Positions 1-8,553 of a stretch of DNA of 64,000 nucleotides are shown piece by piece; the first letter of the stretch is position 1; each line of letters begins with the position of its first letter. The notes beneath the pieces were generated by a model. The model saw only the letters and a list, made by a program, of their open reading frames with translations, was not told where the DNA came from and ran no database searches. The position numbers and the translations under genes were made by a program. Location: assembly GCF_036864975.1 (NCBI RefSeq), contig NZ_CP104311.1:3289513-3353512 (forward strand). The letters run 5' to 3'. This stretch comes from Methylococcus capsulatus (GTDB lineage: Bacteria > Pseudomonadota > Gammaproteobacteria > Methylococcales > Methylococcaceae).

Positions 1-221
1 GCGCCATCCGGCGCATCGCCCAGATCAGCTGGGAGGTGAACGAACGCACCGAGAACATCGGCGCCAGGCGGCTGCACACGGTGCTGGAACGGCTGCTGGA
101 GGAAATTTCGTTCGACGCCGCCGACCACTCCGGCACCAGCATCACCATCGACGCCGGATACGTCGATGCCCACCTGGGCTCTCTGGCCCAGGACGAAGAC
201 CTCAGCCGTTACATCTTGTGA
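1..221 (+). CDS. hslU: HslU, ATPase subunit of the HslUV protease (3' end only)
   Basis: Only the last 72 or so codons lie in the window; the reading frame is open from base 3. The visible part is the C-terminal AAA+ sensor-2 region, with the family signature [20 protein letters not shown] and the invariant tail DEDLSRYIL that docks into the HslV proteolytic chamber. HslU unfolds substrates with ATP and feeds them to HslV in the cytoplasm. hslV would be expected upstream, outside the window. The stop is followed within 2 bases by the next gene, so the two are probably cotranscribed. Confidence 0.95.
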   Translation, partial: AIRRIAQISWEVNERTENIGARRLHTVLERLLEEISFDAADHSGTSITIDAGYVDAHLGSLAQDEDLSRYIL

Positions 222-223
222 CC

Positions 224-589
224 ATGAACGATCCGATGCCTCTCACCATCACCCTGCACCGGGAAAGTCGCGTGCTCGAGATCACCTTCGACGACGGCAG
301 CCGCTTCGAGCTGCCCTGTGAATACCTGCGGGTATATTCCCCCTCGGCGGAGGTGCGCGGTCATGGCCCAGGCCAGGAAACCCTGCCACTGGACAAAGAA
401 GACGTGACCATCACGGCGCTCGATCCGGTCGGCCATTACGGCATCAAACCAACCTTCAGCGACGGCCACGACACCGGTATCTATACCTGGAAGCTACTGT
501 ACGATCTTGGCCGGCATTACCACGCCCTCTGGCAAGAATACCTCGGTAAAGTGGCGGCGGCGGGCTGCAGCCGCAAGGCCGGCCATTGA
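224..589 (+). CDS. DUF971 family protein (GBBH-like N-terminal domain)
   Basis: A 121-residue protein made of one DUF971 domain, related to the N-terminal domain of gamma-butyrobetaine hydroxylase. Family features seen are [20 protein letters not shown] near the N terminus and [20 protein letters not shown] in the middle. A GTG at 218 overlaps the hslU stop and could serve as an alternative start two codons upstream. In many proteobacteria this gene sits between hslVU and ubiE, as here, and the stop is close to the ubiE start. A role in Fe-S or cofactor handling has been suggested for relatives, but the sequence alone does not show a function. Confidence 0.85.
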   Translation: MNDPMPLTITLHRESRVLEITFDDGSRFELPCEYLRVYSPSAEVRGHGPGQETLPLDKEDVTITALDPVGHYGIKPTFSDGHDTGIYTWKLLYDLGRHYHALWQEYLGKVAAAGCSRKAGH

Positions 590-618
590 CCCCACGCCCC
601 TTCGAGAACCCAACCCCC

Positions 619-1365
619 ATGAGTGAAAATACCACCCACTTCGGCTTCCGCACCGTACCCGAGCACGAAAAGGCGAGCATGGTCCGCGCCGTGTTCGATT
701 CCGTCGCCGGCAAGTACGACGTCATGAACGACCTGATGTCCTTGGGCATCCACCGGATTTGGAAGCGGATCACCGTGGACCTGGCGCATGTCCGCTACGG
801 CGAGAAGGTACTGGACCTGGCCGGAGGCACCGGCGACCTGACCGCCCTGTTCCGCAAGCGCGTCGGCGCCAAAGGCTTCGTGGTGCTGTCCGACATCAAC
901 GCGGAAATGCTCAGACGCGGCCGCGACCGTATCATCGACGATGGTCTTGCCGAATCGGTGGCCTACGCCCAGATCGACGCGGAAAAACTGCCCTTTCCGG
1001 ACAACAGCTTCGACTGCATAAGCATCGGTTTCGGCCTGCGCAACGTCACACACAAGAACCAAGCCCTGAAGTCCATGTACCGGGCCCTCAAGCCGGGGGG
1101 ACGGGTCATCGTGCTGGAATTCTCCGAAGTTCATAATGAACTACTCAAGAAGGCCTACGATCTTTATTCGTTCAAGGTCTTGCCGTTTCTGGGCAAGCTC
1201 GTCGCGAACGACAGCGAGAGCTACCGTTACCTCGCCGAGTCGATCCGCATGCACCCCAACCAGGAGAAGCTCAAGACCATGATGGAGGGGGCCGGCTTCG
1301 AGCGCTGCGAATACTTCGACCTCATGCAGGGCATCGTTGCCGTGCACCGGGGCTATAAGTTCTGA
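619..1365 (+). CDS. ubiE: Ubiquinone/menaquinone C-methyltransferase UbiE
   Basis: SAM-dependent methyltransferase of 248 residues that C-methylates the benzoquinol ring in ubiquinone synthesis and demethylmenaquinol where present. The SAM-binding motif I is [11 protein letters not shown]. Other family marks are [20 protein letters not shown] near the N terminus, FGLRNVTHK in the middle and the C-terminal [12 protein letters not shown] chose the ATG at 619 because the protein then starts like other UbiE proteins; the frame stays open to a TTG at 586 overlapping the previous gene. It is the first gene of a ubiE-ubiJ-ubiB cluster. Confidence 0.97.
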   Translation: MSENTTHFGFRTVPEHEKASMVRAVFDSVAGKYDVMNDLMSLGIHRIWKRITVDLAHVRYGEKVLDLAGGTGDLTALFRKRVGAKGFVVLSDINAEMLRRGRDRIIDDGLAESVAYAQIDAEKLPFPDNSFDCISIGFGLRNVTHKNQALKSMYRALKPGGRVIVLEFSEVHNELLKKAYDLYSFKVLPFLGKLVANDSESYRYLAESIRMHPNQEKLKTMMEGAGFERCEYFDLMQGIVAVHRGYKF

Positions 1366-1367
1366 AG

Positions 1368-2030
1368 ATGGCGGGAATGCTGAAACTCCTGATGGCGGCC
1401 GCCTTACGCGGGGCCATGGAGAAAGCTCTGTCGCGTCACATCGCCCTCGGCACGTCCAGCCGGGCACGGCTGGAAGCCCTGGCGGGCAAGACCTTGGCCC
1501 TGGTGCTGACGCCACCCGGTGTTGGCGTCCTGTTCTGCCCTACCCCTGACGGCATACAAGTGCTGCAGGAAAGCACCGACATGCCCGATGCGGTGATCGC
1601 GGGTTCACCCTTCACGCTGGCGCGGCTGGCGCTGAGCCGGGACCGTATCAGCCCCGGCACGGCCGGACCGCTGGTGCTGGAAGGCGACACCGAAACCGCA
1701 AGACAGTTCTCCGCCTTGCTGCAAGACCTGGACATCCCTTGGGAAGCGATGTTCGCACGCTATCTGGGGCCGACGGCGGCCAGGAGCATCACGGACGCCG
1801 GTCAGGCGTTCCGCGACTGGAGCGCCGACCTCGCCACCACCCTGCGGTTGGACATCCGCGAGCTGCTGCAGGAAGAAACCCGGATCGTCCCCGCCGGCCC
1901 CGAGGCCGACGCGCTGTACACGGCGGTCGACCACCTGCGCGACGGCATCGCAAGGCTGGAAGCCAAGCTCGGCCGTATCGAAAAAACACTGCCTGCCGCT
2001 CCCGGCAAGCTTCAGCCGAACACGCCGTGA
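1368..2030 (+). CDS. ubiJ: Ubiquinone biosynthesis accessory factor UbiJ (SCP2 domain)
   Basis: A 220-residue protein starting 2 bases after the ubiE stop. The first two thirds resemble an SCP2 sterol-carrier domain, including the stretch PLVLEGDTETARQFSALL. The C terminus is a helical tail (LRDGIARLEAKLGRIEKTL) likely to form a coiled coil. UbiJ is a lipid-binding assembly factor of the aerobic ubiquinone-synthesis complex. Sequence similarity in this family is low, so the call rests partly on the fixed position between ubiE and ubiB. The stop overlaps the GTG start of ubiB, which suggests translational coupling. Confidence 0.9.
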   Translation: MAGMLKLLMAAALRGAMEKALSRHIALGTSSRARLEALAGKTLALVLTPPGVGVLFCPTPDGIQVLQESTDMPDAVIAGSPFTLARLALSRDRISPGTAGPLVLEGDTETARQFSALLQDLDIPWEAMFARYLGPTAARSITDAGQAFRDWSADLATTLRLDIRELLQEETRIVPAGPEADALYTAVDHLRDGIARLEAKLGRIEKTLPAAPGKLQPNTP

Positions 2031-3655
2031 TTCCCATCCGACTCGTCAGCCGCTTACTGCACATCCAGCACGTGCTGGTTCGCCACGGACTCGACGAACT
2101 CGTCGAAACCACCCATCTATACCGCCCGTTGCGCTATGCCGCCCGGTTCTCCGCCGGACGTCGCGTCCGCGAGCTCGAAGCACCGCGCGCCGTGCGCCTG
2201 CGTCGGGCGATGGAAGAACTCGGGCCGATCTTCGTCAAGTTCGGCCAGACGCTATCCACGCGCCGCGATCTGCTGCCCGATGACATCGGAGAAGAACTGG
2301 TGAAGCTGCAGGACCGCGTCCCGCCGTTTCCCGGCGCCGAGGCCCGCCGGATGGTCGAATCCGCACTGGGCCAGCCTGTCGGCACGCTGTTCCGATCTTT
2401 CGATGAAGATCCGCTGGCTTCGGCTTCGGTCGCGCAGGTCCATGCCGCCCGCCTGCACAGCGGTGAAGAAGTCGTAGTCAAGGTATTACGACCCGGCGTC
2501 CGGCAACGCATCGAGGCGGACATCGAACTGCTCTACGCGCTGGCCGGCATGGCGCAGCGGTTCTGGCCGGATGCCCGCAGACTCCGCCCGACCGAAGTCG
2601 TCGCCGAATTCGAAAAAACCATCCTGGACGAACTGGACCTGGTGCGGGAAGCGGCCAACGCCGCCGAGATCCGGCGCCGCTTCGAAACTTCCGGGATTCT
2701 CTACATCCCCAAGGTGTACTGGGACTACACGCGCCGCGATGTCATGGTGATGGAACGCGTCGCCGGGATCCCCATCGGCGACGTCGCCCAGCTCCGACGC
2801 GCGGGCGTCGACCTCAAGCTGCTGGCGGAGCGGGGAGTAGAAATCTTCTTCACCCAAGTGTTCCGCGATAGTTTCTTCCACGCCGACATGCACCCCGGCA
2901 ACATCTTCGCCACGACGGATGCACGCTACATCGCGGTCGATTTCGGCATCGTCGGCAGCATCTCCAAGGCCGACCAGTATTACGTGGCCGAAAATTTCCT
3001 CGCGTTCTTCAACCGGGATTATCGCCGGGTCGCCGAAATGCACGTGGAATCCGGCTGGGTGCCTCGCACGACGCGGATCGAGGAATTCGAATCGGCTATC
3101 CGTAGCGTCAGCGAGCCGATCTTCGAAAAGCCGCTGAAAGAAATCTCCTATGGGCAGGTGTTGCTGCGGCTGTTCCAGGTCGCCCGGCGTTTCGACATGG
3201 AAGTGCAGCCGCAACTGGTCTTATTGCAGAAAACGCTGCTCAATATCGAAGGCTTGGGAAGGGAGCTGTACCCTGAACTCGATCTCTGGCAAACCGCCAA
3301 GCCTTTTCTCGAAAACTGGTTCCAGGAAGAGCGCGGCCCGAAATCCGCGGTCCGGAAACTTGGGGCCAAACTGCCCGAATGGGTCCAGCAATGGCCGGAA
3401 ATGCCCGGCCTCGGCTATCAGGCGCTCGATCGTGCGGTCAACGGCAGGCTCGAACTCAGCATCCGCTCGGACGAACTGCGTATCCTGACCCGGGAAATCC
3501 GCCAGGGACAGCGCCGCATTTTGGGCGGCATCGGTGGCGGATCGTTAGTCCTGAGCGCCGCTCTTCTGAGCAAGTCCTTCGCCCCGCCAGTGCTGGTCTG
3601 GTTGTTGGCAGGCCTCGGCTTGGGGTTATTCGCCTATGCCTGGACATTGCGCTGA
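2027..3655 (+). CDS. ubiB: Ubiquinone biosynthesis regulatory kinase-like protein UbiB
   Basis: A 542-residue member of the UbiB/ADCK atypical kinase-like family. Visible motifs are the KxGQ segment FVKFGQTLSTRRDLLP, the Ala-rich loop LASASVAQVHAA that replaces a P-loop, the catalytic-loop segment FFHADMHPGNIF and VDFGIVG. The last 45 residues form two hydrophobic segments that anchor it in the inner membrane. It supports CoQ intermediate handling through ATPase activity. I chose the GTG at 2027, which overlaps the ubiJ stop by 4 bases and gives the normal family N terminus; the frame is open further upstream but only across ubiJ. Confidence 0.96.
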   Translation: MIPIRLVSRLLHIQHVLVRHGLDELVETTHLYRPLRYAARFSAGRRVRELEAPRAVRLRRAMEELGPIFVKFGQTLSTRRDLLPDDIGEELVKLQDRVPPFPGAEARRMVESALGQPVGTLFRSFDEDPLASASVAQVHAARLHSGEEVVVKVLRPGVRQRIEADIELLYALAGMAQRFWPDARRLRPTEVVAEFEKTILDELDLVREAANAAEIRRRFETSGILYIPKVYWDYTRRDVMVMERVAGIPIGDVAQLRRAGVDLKLLAERGVEIFFTQVFRDSFFHADMHPGNIFATTDARYIAVDFGIVGSISKADQYYVAENFLAFFNRDYRRVAEMHVESGWVPRTTRIEEFESAIRSVSEPIFEKPLKEISYGQVLLRLFQVARRFDMEVQPQLVLLQKTLLNIEGLGRELYPELDLWQTAKPFLENWFQEERGPKSAVRKLGAKLPEWVQQWPEMPGLGYQALDRAVNGRLELSIRSDELRILTREIRQGQRRILGGIGGGSLVLSAALLSKSFAPPVLVWLLAGLGLGLFAYAWTLR

Positions 3656-3721
3656 AACGGTGCAAGCCCTTTGCGCGATGTCTGTTATGATGCGGCAATC
3701 CCCCGTTAGGAGCGTACAAGC

Positions 3722-4279
3722 ATGGTAAGTACAGAAACCCCTGTGTGCGAGTTCGGCCGCAAGGCCGTCGACTTCGCTCTGCCAGGCGTCGACGGCAAAA
3801 TCTGGACGCTGGAACAATGCCGGGGTCCGAAAGGGCTCCTGGTCATGTTCATCTGCAATCACTGCCCCTATGTGAAGGCGGTGCAGGACCGCCTAGTGCG
3901 CGATGCCAAAGACATCCAGGCGTTGGGCATCGGCGTGGTGGCCATCATGCCCAACGATCCGACCGATTATCCAGAGGATTCGTTCGAAAACATGCAGAAG
4001 GTCGCCGCGGAGCTGACCTATCCTTTCCCCTACCTGCTGGACGAAACCCAGGCGGTCGCCCGGGCCTACGGCGCCGTGTGCACTCCGGATTTCTTCGGTT
4101 ACAACGCCGATCTGGAACTGCAATACCGGGGCCGGCTCGATGCCAGCCGGCGAGAAGCGGCCCCGCCCGACTGCCGCCGCGATCTGTATGAGGCCATGAA
4201 GCAGATCGCCGAGACCGGCAAAGGCCCCGCCGAGCAGATTCCCAGCATGGGCTGCTCGATCAAGTGGCGCAACACCTGA
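3722..4279 (+). CDS. Thioredoxin-family protein (AhpC/TSA-like redoxin)
   Basis: A 185-residue cytoplasmic redoxin with no signal peptide. The likely active site is CNHCPYVK, with Cys45 and Cys48. The segment DETQAVARAYGAVCTPDFFG resembles the cis-Pro loop region of thioredoxin folds, with a further cysteine before TPDFF. Close relatives are annotated as thioredoxin-family or alkyl hydroperoxide reductase-like proteins; the electron donor and substrate cannot be read from sequence. A Shine-Dalgarno TAGGAG lies a few bases before the ATG. It stands between ubiB and pgk with no obvious shared pathway. Confidence 0.85.
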   Translation: MVSTETPVCEFGRKAVDFALPGVDGKIWTLEQCRGPKGLLVMFICNHCPYVKAVQDRLVRDAKDIQALGIGVVAIMPNDPTDYPEDSFENMQKVAAELTYPFPYLLDETQAVARAYGAVCTPDFFGYNADLELQYRGRLDASRREAAPPDCRRDLYEAMKQIAETGKGPAEQIPSMGCSIKWRNT

Positions 4280-4318
4280 CCGCGCCGCATCAAGATTCCA
4301 AGCACCAAGGAGCACTCC

Positions 4319-5494
4319 ATGGCTTTCAAACGCATGACCGACATCGATCTCGCCGGCAAGCGCGTCCTGATCCGGGAAGACTTCAACGTCCCTGTCAAGG
4401 ATGGCCGGGTCACCAGCGACGTCCGCATCCGTGCCGCCCTCCCGACCATACGCTACGCGTTGGACGCCGGCGCCGCAGTGATGCTGATGTCGCATCTCGG
4501 CCGTCCCACCGAAGGGGAATATGTCGAAGAGTTTTCCATGAAACCCGTCGCCGAGCGACTGTCCGAGCTGTTGGGGCGGCCGGTGGAACTGGTGAAGGAC
4601 TACCTGGATGGCGCCGCTCCGGCTGTCGGTTCGGTCGTGCTATTCGAGAACGTGCGTTTCAACAAAGGCGAGAAGAAGGACGACGAGGCTTTGGCCCGCA
4701 AACTTGCGGCGCTGTGTGATGTCTACGTGATGGACGCCTTCGGCACGGCGCACCGCGCCGAAGCCTCCACACACGGGGTGGGCAAATTCGCCCCCGTCGC
4801 CTGTGCCGGCCTGCTGCTGGCAGCGGAATTGGATGCATTGAGCAGAGCACTCCACAACCCGGCGCGCCCCTTGGTCGCCATCGTCGGCGGCTCGAAAGTA
4901 TCGACCAAGTTAACGGTTCTGGATTCCCTTTCTCGGGTCGTCGATCAGCTCATCGTCGGCGGCGGCATCGCCAACACCTTCATCAAGGCCGCCGGGTTCA
5001 ACGTCGGAAAATCGCTGTACGAGGAGGATCTGGTCGCCGAAGCCGCGCGCCTGATGGAAGCCGCCAAGGCCAAGGGCGGGGAGATCCCCGTGCCGGTCGA
5101 CGTGGTGGTCGGCAAACGCTTCGACGCCTCAGAACCCGCCGTGGTCAAGAGCGTCGCCGACGTCGCCGAGGATGACATGATCTTCGACATCGGCCCGGAA
5201 ACCGCCCGCCGCTACGCCGAGTTGGTCGGCCGCGCCGGGACCGTGGTCTGGAACGGTCCTGTGGGAGTCTTCGAATTCGACCAGTTTGGGGATGGCACCC
5301 GTACGCTTGCCTTTGCCATTGCTGAAAGCCGTGCGTTTTCCATCGCCGGCGGCGGTGACACGCTGGCAGCCATCGACAAGTATGGCATCGCCGATCGCAT
5401 CTCCTATATCTCTACGGGCGGCGGCGCATTCCTGGAGTTTCTCGAGGGCAAACGACTGCCGGCGGTTGCAATGCTCGAGGCCAGGGCGGACTGA
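4319..5494 (+). CDS. pgk: Phosphoglycerate kinase
   Basis: A complete 391-residue enzyme transferring phosphate between 1,3-bisphosphoglycerate and ADP in glycolysis and gluconeogenesis. Family motifs are [11 protein letters not shown] at the N terminus, [16 protein letters not shown], the hinge VGGSKVSTK and the C-terminal GGGDTLAAI plus [19 protein letters not shown] precedes the ATG at a normal distance. No other glycolytic gene (gap, fba, tkt) is adjacent. A short GC hairpin at 5502-5516 follows the stop but lacks a T-run. Confidence 0.98.
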   Translation: MAFKRMTDIDLAGKRVLIREDFNVPVKDGRVTSDVRIRAALPTIRYALDAGAAVMLMSHLGRPTEGEYVEEFSMKPVAERLSELLGRPVELVKDYLDGAAPAVGSVVLFENVRFNKGEKKDDEALARKLAALCDVYVMDAFGTAHRAEASTHGVGKFAPVACAGLLLAAELDALSRALHNPARPLVAIVGGSKVSTKLTVLDSLSRVVDQLIVGGGIANTFIKAAGFNVGKSLYEEDLVAEAARLMEAAKAKGGEIPVPVDVVVGKRFDASEPAVVKSVADVAEDDMIFDIGPETARRYAELVGRAGTVVWNGPVGVFEFDQFGDGTRTLAFAIAESRAFSIAGGGDTLAAIDKYGIADRISYISTGGGAFLEFLEGKRLPAVAMLEARAD

Positions 5495-5537
5495 ATTCCA
5501 CCGCGGGACAAGCCCGCTGTATCTCATCCGCAACAAA

Positions 5538-5568
5538 TTGCCGCTTCCGCAGTCAAACGTGCTATACA
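5538..5568 (+). promoter_or_regulatory. Possible sigma-70 promoter for rpoZ-spoT
   Basis: TTGCCG at 5538-5543 and TATACA at 5563-5568 are separated by 19 bases in the 134-base gap before rpoZ. The spacing is longer than ideal, so this is only a candidate. Confidence 0.3.
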
Positions 5569-5628
5569 TGGCGCTAAACTGCGATACATACTATTTGTTT
5601 TCTCCTAAGCTACCATTTGAGGGTTTCA

Positions 5629-5910
5629 ATGGCGCGCATCACCGTCGAAGATTGCCTGGACAAAGTCGAAAATCGTTTTCAACTCGTGCTGCTTGCCAGT
5701 AAGCGGGCCCGCGTGCTGGCACGCCATCCCGAAGAAGCGAAGGTGGCGTGGAACAACGACAAACCGACCGTGGTCGCCTTGCGGGAAATCGCAGAAGGGT
5801 ACATCACCCCGGCGTACCTGAAAGAGAAGGTGAAGACGGACCGTTATCCGATCGAACGCCCCATGCCGGCACCCAGAGACGAGCTCGCCGACCTGGACGA
5901 CGACATCTAA
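5629..5910 (+). CDS. rpoZ: DNA-directed RNA polymerase omega subunit
   Basis: A 93-residue omega subunit that helps assemble RNA polymerase and forms part of a ppGpp binding site. It opens with the conserved [20 protein letters not shown] and continues [12 protein letters not shown]. The tail is acidic ([10 protein letters not shown]). I used the ATG at 5629 rather than an in-frame TTG 12 bases upstream. The gene lies 27 bases before spoT, the usual gammaproteobacterial pairing of the stringent-response enzyme with its RNA polymerase target subunit. Confidence 0.97.
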   Translation: MARITVEDCLDKVENRFQLVLLASKRARVLARHPEEAKVAWNNDKPTVVALREIAEGYITPAYLKEKVKTDRYPIERPMPAPRDELADLDDDI

Positions 5911-5937
5911 GTCAGCCGCGAACCCTCAACAGCCGCA

Positions 5938-8145
5938 ATGAGCCCCTACGCCGTCGCCGATGCCCCGCCGCCGCAAGAGCCGGCGGAGCTGCCTCAGGAA
6001 AAGCTGGCGCGCCGGCTCGGCCATCTGGCTTCGAGCTACCTCGAACCCGCCCAGGTCGCAGAAATTCAGCAGGCTTACGAAGTCGCCGCCAAGGCACATG
6101 AGGGGCAGCTGCGCCTGAGCGGTGAGCCCTACGTCTGTCACCCCCTTTCGGTCGCCATCATCCTTGCCGAAATGCGGATGGACGCCAAGGGCATCATGGC
6201 CGCCCTGCTCCATGACGTCATCGAAGACACCCCTTTGACCAAGGAAGATCTGATCGCCCGCTTCGGAACCGAAGTGGCGGAACTGGTCGATGGCGTCAGC
6301 AAGCTCACCCAGCTCGACAGCAAATCGCGCGCCGAGGCTCAGGCGGAGAATGTCCGCAAAATGGTCCTGGCGATGGTCAAGGACCTGCGCGTCATCATGG
6401 TCAAACTGGCGGACCGGCTCCACAATATGCGCACGCTGGACGTGATGAACCCGAGTCGGCGCTGTCGCATCGCCAAGGAAACCCTGGACATCTATGCCCC
6501 CATCGCTCACCGGTTGGGAATGAACGAGGTCCGGCTGGAACTGGAGAATCTCGGATTTTCCGCCATGTACCCGATGCGGCACCGGGTGCTCGAGCAATGC
6601 GTCAAGAAAGCACGAGGCAACCGCAAAGAAGTCCTCGCCACCATCGAATCGACCCTCAAGGCGCGTCTCAAGGACTGCGGAATGCCGGACGCCCGGATCA
6701 TCGGCCGGGAGAAGCATCTCTACAGTCTTTACCAGAAGATGCGCAGCAAGCATCTTCCCTTCTCCCAGGTCTATGACGTCTACGCTTTCCGCATCGTGGT
6801 CGACACGCCCGACGAGTGCTATCGTGCGCTAGGCGCCGTACACAACCTGTACAAACCGATCCCCGGCCGCTTCAAGGATTACATCGCCCTGCCCAAGGCC
6901 AACGGCTATCAGTCGCTCCACACCGTCCTGATCGGCCCCTTCGGCCTACCGCTGGAAATCCAGATCCGCACCCATGCGATGCACCACATGGCGGAGTCGG
7001 GGATTGCCGCCCATTGGCTGTACAAATCGGAAACCGATCCCGCCGCCAGCAGCCAGGCGCGAGCACGGGAATGGCTGCGTGACCTGCTGGAAATCCAGAA
7101 GAGCGCCGGCGATTCCCTGGAATTCCTCGACAACCTCAAGGTCGACCTGTTCCAGCATGAGTGCTATGTGTTCACACCCAAGGGTCGCATCATCAAGCTG
7201 CCGCGTGGCGCCACCATCGTCGATTTCGCCTACGCCGTACATACCGACATCGGCAATTCCTGTGTCTCGGCCCGCGTCAACCGGGTCCTGGCGCCGCTGC
7301 ACAGCGTGCTCGAAAATGGCCAGACCATCGAAATCATCACCGCGCCCTGGGCCAGGCCGAATCCCCTGTGGTTGAATTACGTGGTGACGGCCAAAGCCCG
7401 GGCCGCGATCCGTAGCCAATTGAGGAATTTCAAGAAACAGGAAGCGGTCAACCTCGGCCGGCGCCTGCTGGAAAAAGAACTGGCCAATCACGGGTTGAAT
7501 CTGGAAGCGATACCGCAACAGCGTCTAGAACACTTTACCCGAGCCCTGGACCTGCCCTCGTTCGAATCCTTGCTGGAAGATCTCGGACTCGGTAACCGGC
7601 TGCCCTTCGTCGTGGTACAGCAAATGCTGCAATGCGACCGGGAAATCCATGACAGCGCACCATCGCTGCCCGCCGAAAAAAGCACCAGGACCCCGCTCGT
7701 CATCAAGGGAACCGAGGGTGTCGTGGTCAACCTGGCAAAGTGTTGCCGGCCGATCCCGGGCGACCCCATCGTCGGCTTCTTCAACCCGGGCAAGGGCATT
7801 GTGGTGCACCTCACTGATTGCAAGAATGCCGCAGAGCTGCGGCGCAAGCAGATCAACAGCCTGGACGTCGAGTGGGATCGCGCGGCAAGTGGGATGTTCC
7901 CGGTGATGATTCGCCTGGAACTGATGAACCGGGTCGGCACCCTCGCCCAAGTGGCTTCGGCGATCTCTCGGTTGGAGGCCGACATCGAAAACGTCCAGAT
8001 CACCAATCAGGATGACCAGATATCCACGGACGTCATCACCATCAGTGTCAAAGACCGGGTCCACCTCGCGCGGGTCATGCGTGAATTGCGCAGGCTGAAC
8101 ATTGTCCTGAAAATATCCAGAGTCAAGTCAGAACTGAGAAGGTAA
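5938..8145 (+). CDS. spoT: Bifunctional (p)ppGpp synthetase/hydrolase SpoT
   Basis: A 735-residue RelA/SpoT homologue. The N-terminal HD hydrolase domain (about residues 45-200) keeps HP, LLHDVIEDT and KLADRLHNMRTL, so hydrolase activity is expected. The synthetase domain follows, with YDVYAFRIVVDTPDECY and FKDYIALPKANGYQSLH. A TGS domain (VFTPKGRIIKLPRGAT, about residues 405-465) and a C-terminal ACT domain complete the regulatory half. The enzyme sets ppGpp levels in starvation. No clear ribosome-binding site precedes the ATG; rpoZ lies just upstream and ridA 9 bases downstream. Confidence 0.97.
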   Translation: MSPYAVADAPPPQEPAELPQEKLARRLGHLASSYLEPAQVAEIQQAYEVAAKAHEGQLRLSGEPYVCHPLSVAIILAEMRMDAKGIMAALLHDVIEDTPLTKEDLIARFGTEVAELVDGVSKLTQLDSKSRAEAQAENVRKMVLAMVKDLRVIMVKLADRLHNMRTLDVMNPSRRCRIAKETLDIYAPIAHRLGMNEVRLELENLGFSAMYPMRHRVLEQCVKKARGNRKEVLATIESTLKARLKDCGMPDARIIGREKHLYSLYQKMRSKHLPFSQVYDVYAFRIVVDTPDECYRALGAVHNLYKPIPGRFKDYIALPKANGYQSLHTVLIGPFGLPLEIQIRTHAMHHMAESGIAAHWLYKSETDPAASSQARAREWLRDLLEIQKSAGDSLEFLDNLKVDLFQHECYVFTPKGRIIKLPRGATIVDFAYAVHTDIGNSCVSARVNRVLAPLHSVLENGQTIEIITAPWARPNPLWLNYVVTAKARAAIRSQLRNFKKQEAVNLGRRLLEKELANHGLNLEAIPQQRLEHFTRALDLPSFESLLEDLGLGNRLPFVVVQQMLQCDREIHDSAPSLPAEKSTRTPLVIKGTEGVVVNLAKCCRPIPGDPIVGFFNPGKGIVVHLTDCKNAAELRRKQINSLDVEWDRAASGMFPVMIRLELMNRVGTLAQVASAISRLEADIENVQITNQDDQISTDVITISVKDRVHLARVMRELRRLNIVLKISRVKSELRR

Positions 8146-8154
8146 AAAAAAATC

Positions 8155-8541
8155 ATGATGCGCCAGCTCATTCACACCGACCACGCCCCCAAGGCCATCG
8201 GCACCTATTCCCAGGCCATACGCGTCGGAAATACCGTTTACCTGTCGGGCCAAATCCCACTGGATCCGGCCACCATGACACTCGTCGACGACAACATGGA
8301 AATGCAGATCCGGCGGGTTTTCGATAATCTCAGCGCCGTAGCCGAGGCCGCCGGTGGCACGCTGGGACACATCGTTAAGCTCAACGTGTTCCTGACCGAT
8401 CTCGGACATTTTCCGCTGGTCAACGAAATCATGGCGAACTACTTCTCGGAACCTTACCCCGCGCGCGCGGCCGTCGGCGTCGCCGCCCTCCCCCGCGGCG
8501 CCGGCGTGGAAATGGATGCGGTCCTCGTCCTGCCGGACTAG
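8155..8541 (+). CDS. ridA: RidA family enamine/imine deaminase
   Basis: A 128-residue YjgF/RidA protein that hydrolyses reactive 2-aminoacrylate-type enamines formed by PLP enzymes. Typical features are [20 protein letters not shown] near the N terminus and [20 protein letters not shown] at the C terminus, which carries the conserved Arg that binds the carboxylate. Two consecutive ATG codons at 8155 and 8158 are both possible starts. The spoT-ridA-recG order is common in gammaproteobacteria and suggests one transcript. Confidence 0.95.
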   Translation: MMRQLIHTDHAPKAIGTYSQAIRVGNTVYLSGQIPLDPATMTLVDDNMEMQIRRVFDNLSAVAEAAGGTLGHIVKLNVFLTDLGHFPLVNEIMANYFSEPYPARAAVGVAALPRGAGVEMDAVLVLPD

Positions 8542-8553
8542 CCCCACAGAGCG

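Noticed and set aside
1739-2026. N-terminal extension of ubiB across ubiJ
   Set aside because: The residues do not resemble UbiB; the GTG at 2027 gives the family N terminus.
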